A stretch of 64,000 bases of DNA from Betaproteobacteria bacterium SCN2 (GTDB lineage: Bacteria > Pseudomonadota > Gammaproteobacteria > Burkholderiales > Thiobacillaceae): NCBI GenBank assembly GCA_008923285.1, contig WBSG01000003.1, positions 219,384 through 283,383 on the forward strand, read 5' to 3'. Under the pieces are notes generated by a model. It saw only the letters and a list, made by a program, of their open reading frames with translations, did not search any database and had not been told where the DNA came from. Of the stretch, positions 56,899 to 64,000 are shown piece by piece (within the stretch, counting starts at the first letter, position 1; each line of letters begins with the position of its first letter). Both the position numbers and the translations under genes were made by a program.

Positions 56899-57362
56899 TT
56901 CATTTCCTTGATGAGTTTCAGAATTTCTTCGGCGTGGCCCTTGCTCTGCACGCCGTAAAGGGCATGACGGACCACACCCTGCTTGTCGATGATGAAGGTG
57001 GAGCGCACGATGCCCATGCGCTTGACGCCATCCTTCTCCTTTTCCTGCCACACGCCGTAGGCCTGGCAGGCCTCGCCTTCCTTGTCCGCCAGCAACTGCA
57101 CGCTGATGCCGTGCTTGTCGCGGAACACGCCGTGCGAAATGCAGTCGTCGCGGGAAATGCCCAGCACCACGGTATCCAGCCCGGCGAAATCGCGCTCCAG
57201 CTCGGAGAACTCGATGCCCTGGGTGGTGCAGCCCGGCGTATCGTCACGCACATAGAAATACAGCACGAGGTTTTTCTTGCCCAGGAAGTCCTTGAGTTCG
57301 ACGAAACTCATGTCGGCGTCCGGCAGGGAAAACGCCGGCGCCTTGTCGCCTGGTTTCAGCAT
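56895..57362 (-). CDS. bcp: Thioredoxin-dependent thiol peroxidase (Bcp/PrxQ)
   Basis: 155 aa peroxiredoxin: KNLVLYFYVRDDTPGCTTQG with the peroxidatic Cys in TPGCTT. The resolving Cys that E. coli Bcp has five residues later is absent (GCTTQGIEF), so it is probably a one-Cys form or uses a Cys elsewhere (the DDCISHG Cys is a candidate). It reduces organic and hydrogen peroxides. Upstream of slyD with a four-base overlap. Confidence 0.94.
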   Translation of the reverse strand: MLKPGDKAPAFSLPDADMSFVELKDFLGKKNLVLYFYVRDDTPGCTTQGIEFSELERDFAGLDTVVLGISRDDCISHGVFRDKHGISVQLLADKEGEACQAYGVWQEKEKDGVKRMGIVRSTFIIDKQGVVRHALYGVQSKGHAEEILKLIKEMK

Positions 57363-57438
57363 GTTTGCTCCGCTAATCGTATATTTGTGCCGATTCTAGA
57401 CCGGGATTGAATACATGCAAACTGGCATAATGAATTTT

Positions 57439-57524
57439 TCACACAGAGGAAGCAGAGGTAACAGAGGAAAACCGTGGAAATTGTTTTCGCCTTCCTCTGA
57501 TCCCTCTGCTTCCTCTGTGTCGAT
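57439..57524. repeat. Intergenic palindromic repeat, ACAGAGG type, copy 5
   Basis: Left arm 57439-57472 (CACACAGAGGAAGCAGAGGT) and right arm 57490-57522 (CCCTCTGCTTCCTCTGTGTC), in the divergent bcp/roxA gap. The arms pair over about 30 positions with few mismatches. Confidence 0.8.
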
Positions 57525-57549
57525 TGAATTTACCGGGCTTCTCAAGCTT

Positions 57550-58662
57550 ATGAAATTGCAGCTATTGGGCGGCATGACCGCCAGGGAATTCCTCCGCGAC
57601 TACTGGCACAAGAAACCGCTGCTGGTGCGCGACGCCATCCCCGGCTTCAAGGGCCTGCTCTCGCCCGCCAAAATGAAGGACCTCGCCTGCAGCGAAGGTG
57701 TCGAATCGCGCCTGGTGCGCGGCGGCAGGCACTGGTCGCTGGGGCACGGCGGCCCGTTCAGGCCGGCCGACTTCAGCAAGCTGCCCAGGCGCGACTGGAC
57801 GCTGCTGGTGCAGTCCCTCGACCACCACCTCGCCAGCGGCGCCGAGCTGATCGAGCGGTTCACCTTCATCCCCCGCGCGCGGCTGGACGACCTCATGGTC
57901 AGCTACGCCGTGCCCGGCGGCGGCGTCGGCCCGCATTTCGACTCCTACGACGTGTTCCTGCTGCAGGGCATGGGCCACCGCCGCTGGCGCATTTCCGCAC
58001 AGGACGACCTCGACCTGGTCGAAGGCCTGCCGCTCAAGATCCTCAAGCGCTTCGAAGTCGAGGAGGAATACCTGCTCGGCCCCGGCGACATGCTCTACCT
58101 GCCGCCGAAATACGCGCACGACGGCGTCGCCGAGGACGAATGCATGACCTACTCCATCGGCTTTCGCGCGCCCGCCTTCCAGGAGCTGGGCGAAGGCTTC
58201 CTCGACTTCCTGCACGACGAGCTGGAACTGCCCGGCCGCTACGCCGACTCCGAGCTCGCCCTGCAAAAGCACAGCGCGGAAATTCCCAAAACCATGCTGG
58301 CGCAGATCGGCGAAGAACTGGAAAAAGTCCGCTGGGACGCCGAACTGGTCGAGGCCTTCGTCGGCCGCTACTTCTCCGAGCCCAAGCCCGACGTGTTCTT
58401 CCGCCCGCCCGCCAGGCCGCTGGGCGCGAAGGCCTTCGCTGCGCGCCTCGCCAAAAACGGGCTTAAACTGGACAGCAAGACCCGCCTGCTGTTTTCCGGC
58501 ACGCAGTTCTTCGTCAACGGCGAGGACTTCGGCGCCACCGGGCCGGAGCGCCGCGCGCTGATGCAGCTGGCGGACACGCGCGCCCTGCCGCCTGCCGATT
58601 ACGGCGAGGCGCTGACAGGGCTTTTCCACGACTGGTACACGGCAGGATGGGCCCATGTCTGA
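57550..58662 (+). CDS. roxA: Cupin/JmjC ribosomal oxygenase (RoxA/YcfD-like)
   Basis: 370 aa from ATG 57550; the frame is open upstream through the palindromic repeat, but that part is not protein-like. Fe(II) ligands of the JmjC fold are in VGPHFDSYDVFLLQ (HxD) and LPPKYAHDGVA (His). N-terminus GGMTAREFLRDYWHKKPLLV is the family hallmark, with a C-terminal winged-helix part. E. coli YcfD hydroxylates Arg81 of ribosomal protein L16. The downstream gene overlaps by eight bases. Confidence 0.93.
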   Translation: MKLQLLGGMTAREFLRDYWHKKPLLVRDAIPGFKGLLSPAKMKDLACSEGVESRLVRGGRHWSLGHGGPFRPADFSKLPRRDWTLLVQSLDHHLASGAELIERFTFIPRARLDDLMVSYAVPGGGVGPHFDSYDVFLLQGMGHRRWRISAQDDLDLVEGLPLKILKRFEVEEEYLLGPGDMLYLPPKYAHDGVAEDECMTYSIGFRAPAFQELGEGFLDFLHDELELPGRYADSELALQKHSAEIPKTMLAQIGEELEKVRWDAELVEAFVGRYFSEPKPDVFFRPPARPLGAKAFAARLAKNGLKLDSKTRLLFSGTQFFVNGEDFGATGPERRALMQLADTRALPPADYGEALTGLFHDWYTAGWAHV

Positions 58663-59128
58663 AACGATCAAGTTCGAAACGCCGCCGGATTACGTCAACG
58701 CGCTGGACACGCTGCTGCAAAGCGCGGCCCACCTCATCCGCATCTACGACTGGGACCTCTCGGACGGCGGCTACGAATCGCCCGCGCGCATCGAACTGCT
58801 CAAGGAATTCTGCAAACAGAAACGCACCATCAAGATCCTGCTCGCCGACGACACCTATCTCAGGCGCAATGCCGGCCAGATGATGCGCCTGCTGTCGGTG
58901 TGGGGCCACGCCCTGCACGTGCGCGTGCGCGACGCCGACCCGCCGCCGGCCCACGACAGCTTCGTGCTGGTCGACGACAAGGGCGTGCTCAAGCGCTACG
59001 ACAAGGACGAGACCCGCGGACTCGCACGCCTGGACGCGCGCGGCGACGTCGCCGAACTCGGCATGCGCTTCGACGGCGAATGGGACCGCGCCAGCAGGCG
59101 GGTGTCGGCGCATACCCTGGGGCTTTGA
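58655..59128 (+). CDS. Conserved hypothetical protein, 157 aa
   Basis: Soluble, no signal peptide: ETPPDYVNALDTLLQSAAHL, IRIYDWDLSDGGYESPARIE, RTIKILLADDTYLRRNAGQM and PPAHDSFVLVDDKGVLKRYD. The order (acidic 'DWDLSDGG', a strand IKILLADD and a late HDSFVLVDD) resembles a half phospholipase-D-like fold without the HKD pair, as in small betaproteobacterial proteins of unknown function that often follow the JmjC oxygenase gene. Eight-base overlap with roxA implies cotranscription. Confidence 0.75.
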   Translation: MSETIKFETPPDYVNALDTLLQSAAHLIRIYDWDLSDGGYESPARIELLKEFCKQKRTIKILLADDTYLRRNAGQMMRLLSVWGHALHVRVRDADPPPAHDSFVLVDDKGVLKRYDKDETRGLARLDARGDVAELGMRFDGEWDRASRRVSAHTLGL

Positions 59129-59327
59129 AGCGGCAAGTTTCAAGATGCAAGATGCAAGAAATTTTGCCGGGCCTTGTTGACTGGATTGCCGCGTCGGCTT
59201 CGCCTCCTCGCCATGACGGGATGGGGAAGCCGTCATCGCGAGGCCGCAGGCCGTGGCGATCCAGTTAAGTTTGGCTTTTCCTTGCTCGACTGGATTGCTT
59301 CGCCACTTCGTTCCGCGCAATGAGAAA
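59129..59327. repeat. Composite GCGGCAATCCAGT-type repeat
   Basis: Between two convergent coding regions. Units: GCGGCAAGTTTCAAGATGCA... to TTGACTGGATTGCCGCG (59129-59195), TCATCGCGAGGCCGCAGGCC...GCGATCCAGT (59232-59266), and CGACTGGATTGCTTCGCCAC...GCGCAATGAG (59289-59327). The first unit matches 50336-50396 in reverse orientation over about 60 bases. Confidence 0.65.
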
Positions 59328-59338
59328 GCACTCGGCAA

Positions 59339-59814
59339 TCAAAGGCTGTTCAGCCAGCGCAATTCTTCCTCACTGAATCCGCCCGCCTTGCGCCCGGCGA
59401 GGTTGAACGGCGGCTTCAAGGGCGGCGCGTCGTATTGCTTCAGCAAATTGCGGAACGTCGCCAGCGGTTCCAGCCCGCGCTGGTGGCACAGGTACAAGTA
59501 CCAGCGGCTGCCGATGGCGACGTGGCCGATCTCGTCACGCTCGATCACGCCGAGGATTTCCACCGCGCGCGCGTCTTGCACCGATTCGAATTTCCCGGCG
59601 ATCGCGGGCTGCGCGTCCAGGCCTCTGGCTTCCAGCACGCGCGGCACCAGGGCCATGCGCACCAGCGGATCGTGCGCGGTCTTCACTGCCATTTCCCACA
59701 GCCCGTTGTGCGCGGGGAAGTCGCCGTAGGCGTGGCCCAGGCTTTGCAGGTGGTCGCGCACCAGGCAAAAATGCAGCGCCTCTTCCGCCGCTACCTTGAG
59801 CCAGTCTGCGCTTA
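59339..59814 (-). pseudogene. DUF455 (ferritin-like) gene, 5' end removed
   Basis: The frame encodes about 158 residues of a DUF455 protein from ADWLKVAAEEALHFCLVRDH through YGDFPAHNGLWEMAVKTAHD and ERDEIGHVAIGSRWYLYLCH to the normal C-terminus. Everything N-terminal to Ala-Asp-Trp (roughly the first 100 residues, including the first ferritin-like helix) is missing; upstream the sequence turns AT-rich at about 59815 and an in-frame TAA follows at 59831-59833. The first usable start, GTG 59761, would lose still more, including the ExxH of EEALHF. Codon use and GC match the left side of the window, so this is the native copy. Confidence 0.85.
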
Positions 59815-60279
59815 TGTAGAATTGTTTTGTTTATGGATATTTATGTAAATCAGTAAAATTGGGAATTTGAAGGCCATTCCATAAAATAGTCCTGTTCATA
59901 AACACTTTCGAAATAATTCCACACTTCAGATTATCCCCTCACCCTCCTGCTGTTGATTGGTCGCCGGACTTATGCAGCGACATGAGTCCACGGTTTTGAA
60001 AGAACCATCCTCGCCCCGGAGAATGTCGGCTTTCTTGCAGGGAGCGTAGGCCTGCTATCGCCGACCTACAAGGCAGGGAGCCGTGTCAGGCAGTATCCAA
60101 CCAATCTGGCTGTTTTTGACAAGGTCGCCAACCATACCGTGGTATCACGGTAACCGCGTAGGATAATAACTGGAACATTACCCTCGGTAAGCGATACGGC
60201 GGAGAGATTTGATAGACATCGCCTGACGGGACAGGGTCACGATTACGTTGTCAGTCGGGTTGGACATGGAGGATTCGTT
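59815..60279. other. AT-richer junction region, no gene seen
   Basis: 465 bases between the broken DUF455 gene and the intact one. The first 120 bases are clearly AT-rich (AATTGTTTTGTTTATGG...), the rest mixed. No open frame of useful size was found. It holds a short perfect dyad (60135-60152) and, at its end, GGAGG (60268-60272) for the next gene. The left end is the presumed island boundary. Confidence 0.7.
60135..60152. promoter_or_regulatory. Perfect 7-bp dyad upstream of island DUF455 gene
   Basis: TACCGTG-GTAT-CACGGTA. Size and symmetry suit an operator or a small recombination site; neither is shown. Confidence 0.35.
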
Positions 60280-61056
60280 ATGCTCAGGACTAATGCGCTT
60301 GCAGCCATTATGGAGACTGGCATTCATAACAAGCTAAGCGCCGTAGATTCAATTGACCTTGATGCCCCCATAGACAGTGACGCCATATTTCTTCCGGCTC
60401 GGCCTGTACCCGGCCGTTCAAACAAACCTCCCTTGGTCCCTCCGGCACAACTCAAGAAGCGATCTGTTAACACAACAGAAGGCCGTGCCTCGCTAATCCA
60501 TGCTTTGGCGCACATCGAATTTAATGCCGTGGATCTTGGTCTAGATATCGTTTGGCGATTTCCAAACATGCCAGATCCGTTTTATCGAGATTGGGCCCGT
60601 ATCGCAAAAGAGGAAGCGCTTCACTTCAAGTTGTTGAGCAATCACCTAATGAATTTGGGTTATTCATATGGCGACTTTCCTGCCCATAACGGGCTTTGGG
60701 AAATGGCTGAGAAAACGTCTGACGACATCCTGGCAAGATTGGCCTTGGTCCCCCGTACGTTAGAAGCAAGGGGGCTGGATGTCACACCCCACATCAAGCA
60801 AAAATTGCAGAACGCTGGAGATCATGGTGCTGCATCCATTCTGGACATCATTCTCCGCGATGAGATCGGCCACGTTGCCGCTGGAAATCGTTGGTACAGA
60901 TATGTTTGTGAGCGGCGTGGCTTAGACCCTGTCACAACATACCGGGAACTTGCTGAAATCTACCGGGCTCCGAGGTTACGTGGACCTTACAACCATACGG
61001 CCCGACGTGCTGCAGGGTTTGATGAGACCGAGTTGGCAGAACTTGATAATGCATGA
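60280..61056 (+). CDS. Intact DUF455 ferritin-like protein on the incoming DNA
   Basis: 258 aa, complete. Ferritin-like helices with Glu/His ligands: ALAHIEFNAVDLGLDIVWRF, AKEEALHFKLLSNHLMNLG and LRDEIGHVAAGNRWYRYVCE. Compared with the truncated copy at 59339-59814 it shares YGDFPAHNGLWEMA, LVPR-LEARGLD and DEIGHVA, roughly half the residues overall. Its codons end in A/T far more often than those of the native copy, so it arrived with the island. DUF455 proteins are MiaE-like diiron proteins of unknown role. RBS GGAGG is seven bases before ATG 60280. Confidence 0.9.
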   Translation: MLRTNALAAIMETGIHNKLSAVDSIDLDAPIDSDAIFLPARPVPGRSNKPPLVPPAQLKKRSVNTTEGRASLIHALAHIEFNAVDLGLDIVWRFPNMPDPFYRDWARIAKEEALHFKLLSNHLMNLGYSYGDFPAHNGLWEMAEKTSDDILARLALVPRTLEARGLDVTPHIKQKLQNAGDHGAASILDIILRDEIGHVAAGNRWYRYVCERRGLDPVTTYRELAEIYRAPRLRGPYNHTARRAAGFDETELAELDNA

Positions 61057-61072
61057 TGCGGATTCCGGCGCC

Positions 61073-61183
61073 TCAGCTCTTCTCCCTATCCAACGTCATG
61101 GTATTAAGCTTTTTCAATGCTCCAGAAACGTCCTTGAAGATTGGCATCAAAATGCCTAGTTGAGATTTGATGATCTCTCTCAT
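61073..61183 (-). CDS. Small ORF coupled to hsdR, 36 aa
   Basis: Its ATG (61183-61181) overlaps the hsdR TGA in the four-base ATGA arrangement typical of coupled genes. The product starts REIIKSQLGILMPIFKDVSG and ends LDREKS, a short amphipathic, mostly helical peptide. It stops 16 bases from the convergent DUF455 stop. No family is recognised. It could be a genuine microprotein, or the decayed start of a gene once downstream of hsdR. Confidence 0.4.
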   Translation of the reverse strand: MREIIKSQLGILMPIFKDVSGALKKLNTMTLDREKS

Positions 61184-64000
61184 GCCGCCCACTTCCTTCC
61201 ATGACTGGCATAGTCGAGCATCATCTCAAACACGTTATCGCACTTCTTCTTGAACAACGCACGGTCATAGCTTTTTGGCAGCGTTTCATCCAGGACTTGC
61301 TCTACAGTCGCTCGAACGATCTTCTGCGTCTGGCTATCCTTGTACCAATCTTGCACCAGCACTTTAGGGTGTTCTTCAAGCAGCCGGTGCAGCAGCTTCC
61401 TGGCGGCGAGCTTGACAGTCCTCTCCTCATCCTGCGTCATTTTGTCTTTGCGTATCAGATCGAAGAGTTCTAGTTCGTCTTCCGTAAGTCCCTCACGCAC
61501 ATGGCGCTCGTCCTCTTCCCTCATCTCTTGCGCAAAGCGCATCAAATCATCGAAATAGTTTTCCGTAGAAGACCCGCCTGAGTTGTAGGTATCGATGATC
61601 TGCTGCAGTCGTTGGGCGAAGTTGGTTCGGGTTATATTTTGCTGGAGCATCTGTTCCAGTTTGTGCTGTATAAACTTGCGAAGATCAGCGATTCCAATGT
61701 TCTTGTATGAGGACTTCTGGAAATCTTCCTTCAGCTTGTCAAAGTTGATCTTGCTCAGGTCCCAGACCTTGCCCTGCTTGATGATCTGATACTCTGCAGC
61801 GTATTCCTTTTTTGCAAATTTCTCTGCATTGTCGACTACCACACTCTCGTCGAGCAGCTCGCCGATGCGCAGACTGATGGCGTCCACGTCCACCTGCTCA
61901 ATGATGCTATCGATCACCCCGCGCAAATACTGGAATGCCGCCACAGTGCGGCCCTTACCTTTGGACAATATTTCCGGCTTGGATGCCTCGTACAGAGAGG
62001 ACACCGTGTTCTCGTAGACGTTGAACGCCCTTCGCCACTCTTCATTGCCCAGCAGCACATCGGCAAACTCATTGAACTTACCGATGTTCTTGAATACGTC
62101 CTCCTCGCCCAGCATGGCTTCCAGGTCGATTCCGCGCTCGCGGCAATAGCTCATCCCCTGGCCAATCGCATCGTCAAGCAACCGGAAGAGCTCCTCTTTC
62201 TCCTTCACCGGCGGATCATCCAGCCCTTCCTGGCCCTGTGCGTAGTCCTTCAGCGCCTTCTTCATGTTGCGGAAGACATTGTAGTAATCGACGATCTCGC
62301 CATTGGCCTTGGTCACCCCGTTAATCTGGTGCGACGTCACCCGGTTCGCACGGGCGATGGTCTGCATGAGAGTGTGGTCCTTCATCGGCTTGTCCAGATA
62401 CAGCGTCGACACCGTGGGTGCATCAAAGCCGGTCAGCCACATGGCGCAAACAAACACCAGTTGTAGCGGATCATCCGGGTCTTTGAAGTTGTACTCGATG
62501 TCGTGGCCGTGCTCATCCAGGCGCTCCATGCGCTCCCGGTGTGGCTTGATGTCCAAACCTTGCTTCTTGAATTTGTCGTCTTCGCCGTTCTCCGCGCTGA
62601 CCACCACAGCCATTTTCACGCCGCGCATGTATTCAACAATCTTCTTGAGCCGCGCTTTCTCGATGTCGTTTTGGGATTTTCCGATCCGTCCCACCAGTTC
62701 TTTCAGCGCGTCCTTCCAGAGATCCTGCACCTTGTCGAACATCTTCACGGCGGTGAACTTGTCGACTGAAATCACCATCCCCTTGCCTAGGTAACCCCGG
62801 CGCGGGAAGTGGTAAACAATGTCCCGCGCGATAGTCTCCAGCCGGTCGTCGCGCTTGATGACTTCCACCTCTTGCGCGAACTTCTTCTCCAGCTTGGCCT
62901 GCTGGGCCTCGTCGAGGTTTTCATCCTCCAGAATATCGTAGAACTCTTCGCTCAAGTCCTCGTTCTGGATCAACACCTCCGGCACGCGCTTCTCATAGAA
63001 CAGCGGCACCGTGGCGCCGTCGTCCATGGACTGCTGGAAGTTGTACTCGCTCACGTAATCGCCAAACCAGGCATTGGTCAGCCTATCCCTCCCAAGCAGA
63101 GGGGTACCGGTGAAGGCCAGGTATTGCGCCTTGGGTAGACCAGCCCGCATGTTTTCGGCCAGCGACTTGTATTGGGTACGGTGTGCCTCGTCAACGATGA
63201 CAATGATGTCGTCACGGTCCGAGAGTAGCGGGTAGTCCTTTCCCTTATCCCAGCGAAACTTCTGAATCAAGGTAAATACGATGCGCTTGCTCTTCTGCCC
63301 CAGAAACTTGCGCATCTCCTCGCCATCCTTGGGCTGGGCCGCCTCGTTCTTGCTGACCGTGCCGGTGTTGAGAAAGTTTCGGTAAATCTGCCCGTCTAGA
63401 TCATCCCGGTCGGTCACCACAACAACCGTGAAATTCCCCGTGAGCTTACGAAAAATTTTCCGGGCGTAGAAAATCATCGAGAAGCTCTTGCCCGAACCCT
63501 GCGTGTGCCAGAACACACCAAGCTTGCCTCCGAACTTGTCACGTTCAACAAAGCGTTCAAATGCATTGTTCACGCCGATGAACTGGTGGTTCTGGGCGAT
63601 GATCTTCTGGGTTTCCCGGTGGTAGATAATGAAATTCTCGAAGTAATCCAGCAGCCTCTTCGGTGCGCAAAGACCCGCCACGGCCCGCTCCAGGCTGATA
63701 CCCTGGCTGCGGATCGCGTCACGATCCACCTTCTCTTTCTCGTCCTCCACCCGCCACCAACTGAAGAAATGCTCCCAACCTGCACTGATGCTACCGACCT
63801 TGGTCTCAATGGCATTGGAGAGTATGCAGAAAGCGTTGGTCAGGAAAAGCTGGGGGATGTCTTGCTTGTAGTTGGTGAGGTTGTCGTCGAAGGCGGTCTT
63901 GAGCTTGACGTTGGAATTCTTTAGTTCGATGAACACTAAGGACACGCTGAACAATTCAGCAATTGATCGATGACGAACGTGTTCAGCCGAAATGTTCCGC
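61180..64000 (-). CDS. hsdR: Type I restriction enzyme R subunit, start beyond the window
   Basis: About 940 residues to the right edge; the frame stays open. Nuclease domain piece LVFIELKNSNVKLKTAFDDN (the ELK of the PD-ExK site), then helicase motifs: HTQGSGKSFSMIFYARK (Walker A), IIVIVDEAHRTQYKSL (DEAH), AFTGTPLLGRD, and WLTGFDAPTVSTLYLDKPMK/QTIARANRV. The C-terminal helical domain ends HGRKWAA. HsdR translocates and cuts DNA lacking the host methylation. The residues just before LVFIELK differ from the usual 'NGLP', so damage near the edge cannot be excluded. HsdM and HsdS are not in view. GC is lower than in the core genome. Confidence 0.92.
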   Translation of the reverse strand, partial: RNISAEHVRHRSIAELFSVSLVFIELKNSNVKLKTAFDDNLTNYKQDIPQLFLTNAFCILSNAIETKVGSISAGWEHFFSWWRVEDEKEKVDRDAIRSQGISLERAVAGLCAPKRLLDYFENFIIYHRETQKIIAQNHQFIGVNNAFERFVERDKFGGKLGVFWHTQGSGKSFSMIFYARKIFRKLTGNFTVVVVTDRDDLDGQIYRNFLNTGTVSKNEAAQPKDGEEMRKFLGQKSKRIVFTLIQKFRWDKGKDYPLLSDRDDIIVIVDEAHRTQYKSLAENMRAGLPKAQYLAFTGTPLLGRDRLTNAWFGDYVSEYNFQQSMDDGATVPLFYEKRVPEVLIQNEDLSEEFYDILEDENLDEAQQAKLEKKFAQEVEVIKRDDRLETIARDIVYHFPRRGYLGKGMVISVDKFTAVKMFDKVQDLWKDALKELVGRIGKSQNDIEKARLKKIVEYMRGVKMAVVVSAENGEDDKFKKQGLDIKPHRERMERLDEHGHDIEYNFKDPDDPLQLVFVCAMWLTGFDAPTVSTLYLDKPMKDHTLMQTIARANRVTSHQINGVTKANGEIVDYYNVFRNMKKALKDYAQGQEGLDDPPVKEKEELFRLLDDAIGQGMSYCRERGIDLEAMLGEEDVFKNIGKFNEFADVLLGNEEWRRAFNVYENTVSSLYEASKPEILSKGKGRTVAAFQYLRGVIDSIIEQVDVDAISLRIGELLDESVVVDNAEKFAKKEYAAEYQIIKQGKVWDLSKINFDKLKEDFQKSSYKNIGIADLRKFIQHKLEQMLQQNITRTNFAQRLQQIIDTYNSGGSSTENYFDDLMRFAQEMREEDERHVREGLTEDELELFDLIRKDKMTQDEERTVKLAARKLLHRLLEEHPKVLVQDWYKDSQTQKIVRATVEQVLDETLPKSYDRALFKKKCDNVFEMMLDYASHGRKWAA

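Noticed and set aside
57415..57549. 45-residue extension of the JmjC oxygenase
   Set aside because: It reads through the palindromic repeat; the family N-terminus starts at ATG 57550.
59761..59848. Functional short DUF455 protein starting at GTG 59761
   Set aside because: It would lack the first ferritin-like helices and the ExxH ligand of EEALHF, so a truncated remnant is more likely.
63955..64000. Frameshift at the start of hsdR
   Set aside because: The residues before LVFIELK do not match the usual 'NGLP' motif, but too little sequence is left before the edge to call a lesion.

Overview
The window looks like a chromosomal segment of a GC-rich betaproteobacterium, probably of the Nitrosomonadales (Sulfuricella, Gallionella or Thiobacillus relatives). 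The basis is the conserved betaproteobacterial order ndk-rlmN-pilW-rodZ-ispG-hisS-yfgM-bamB-der and hfq-hflX-hflK-hflC-DUF2065-hisZ-purA, together with a PNP-type methylthioinosine/methylthioadenosine phosphorylase and a DsrC-family protein. The genus cannot be fixed from the sequence alone. No rRNA gene, CRISPR array, transposase or integrase gene was seen.

Layout. 1-2.3 kb: the 3' part of glnD and two small genes, one FlaF-like. 2.4-7.3 kb: a minus-strand operon rnr-rlmB-hpt-mtnP-def, divergent from a tRNA-Leu whose promoter overlaps the rnr start. 7.7-8.9 kb: two c-type cytochrome genes. 9.0-15.0 kb: the hfq-to-purA operon. 15.1-19.5 kb: a GGDEF/EAL protein, galT and a PhoD-like phosphatase, lying between two blocks that are usually adjacent (der and hfq). 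19.5-28.8 kb: the ndk-to-der operon, whose three non-overlapping junctions each hold a long imperfect palindrome. 29-49 kb: mostly single genes or short operons, including a lipocalin, cspA, a PDC-type sensor, a divergent acetylation pair (HDAC-like and Pat-like), an L,D-transpeptidase, tandem DsbA-like proteins, a PAS-GGDEF-EAL gene with a frameshift, infA, a solitary HicA, PsiF- and DsrE-like secreted proteins, srkA, a DsrC-like protein lacking its C-terminal cysteine, and a class III cyclase. 49-59 kb: a cyclophilin, an ABC-F ATPase, a DctP protein, tilS, accA, a 650-bp inverted-repeat element without genes, bcp-slyD, a JmjC ribosomal oxygenase and a small conserved protein.

From about 59.8 kb the composition becomes AT-richer and codon use changes. 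A native DUF455 gene on the minus strand is cut off in its N-terminal half exactly there. The incoming DNA carries its own complete, diverged DUF455 gene on the opposite strand, then a type I restriction subunit (hsdR) running off the right edge. This looks like one end of a genomic island that inserted into a DUF455 gene and carries a substitute for it, and it is the most interesting feature of the window.

The window is also rich in dispersed intergenic repeats: five copies of a GAGGACA/ACAGAGG palindrome in two sequence flavours, several copies of a GCGGCAATCCAGT-type repeat, and the nested inverted-repeat element at 55.6-56.2 kb. Two genes (40.6-42.8 kb and 44.7-45.0 kb) carry single-base insertions in short homopolymers, which could be real lesions or sequencing errors.
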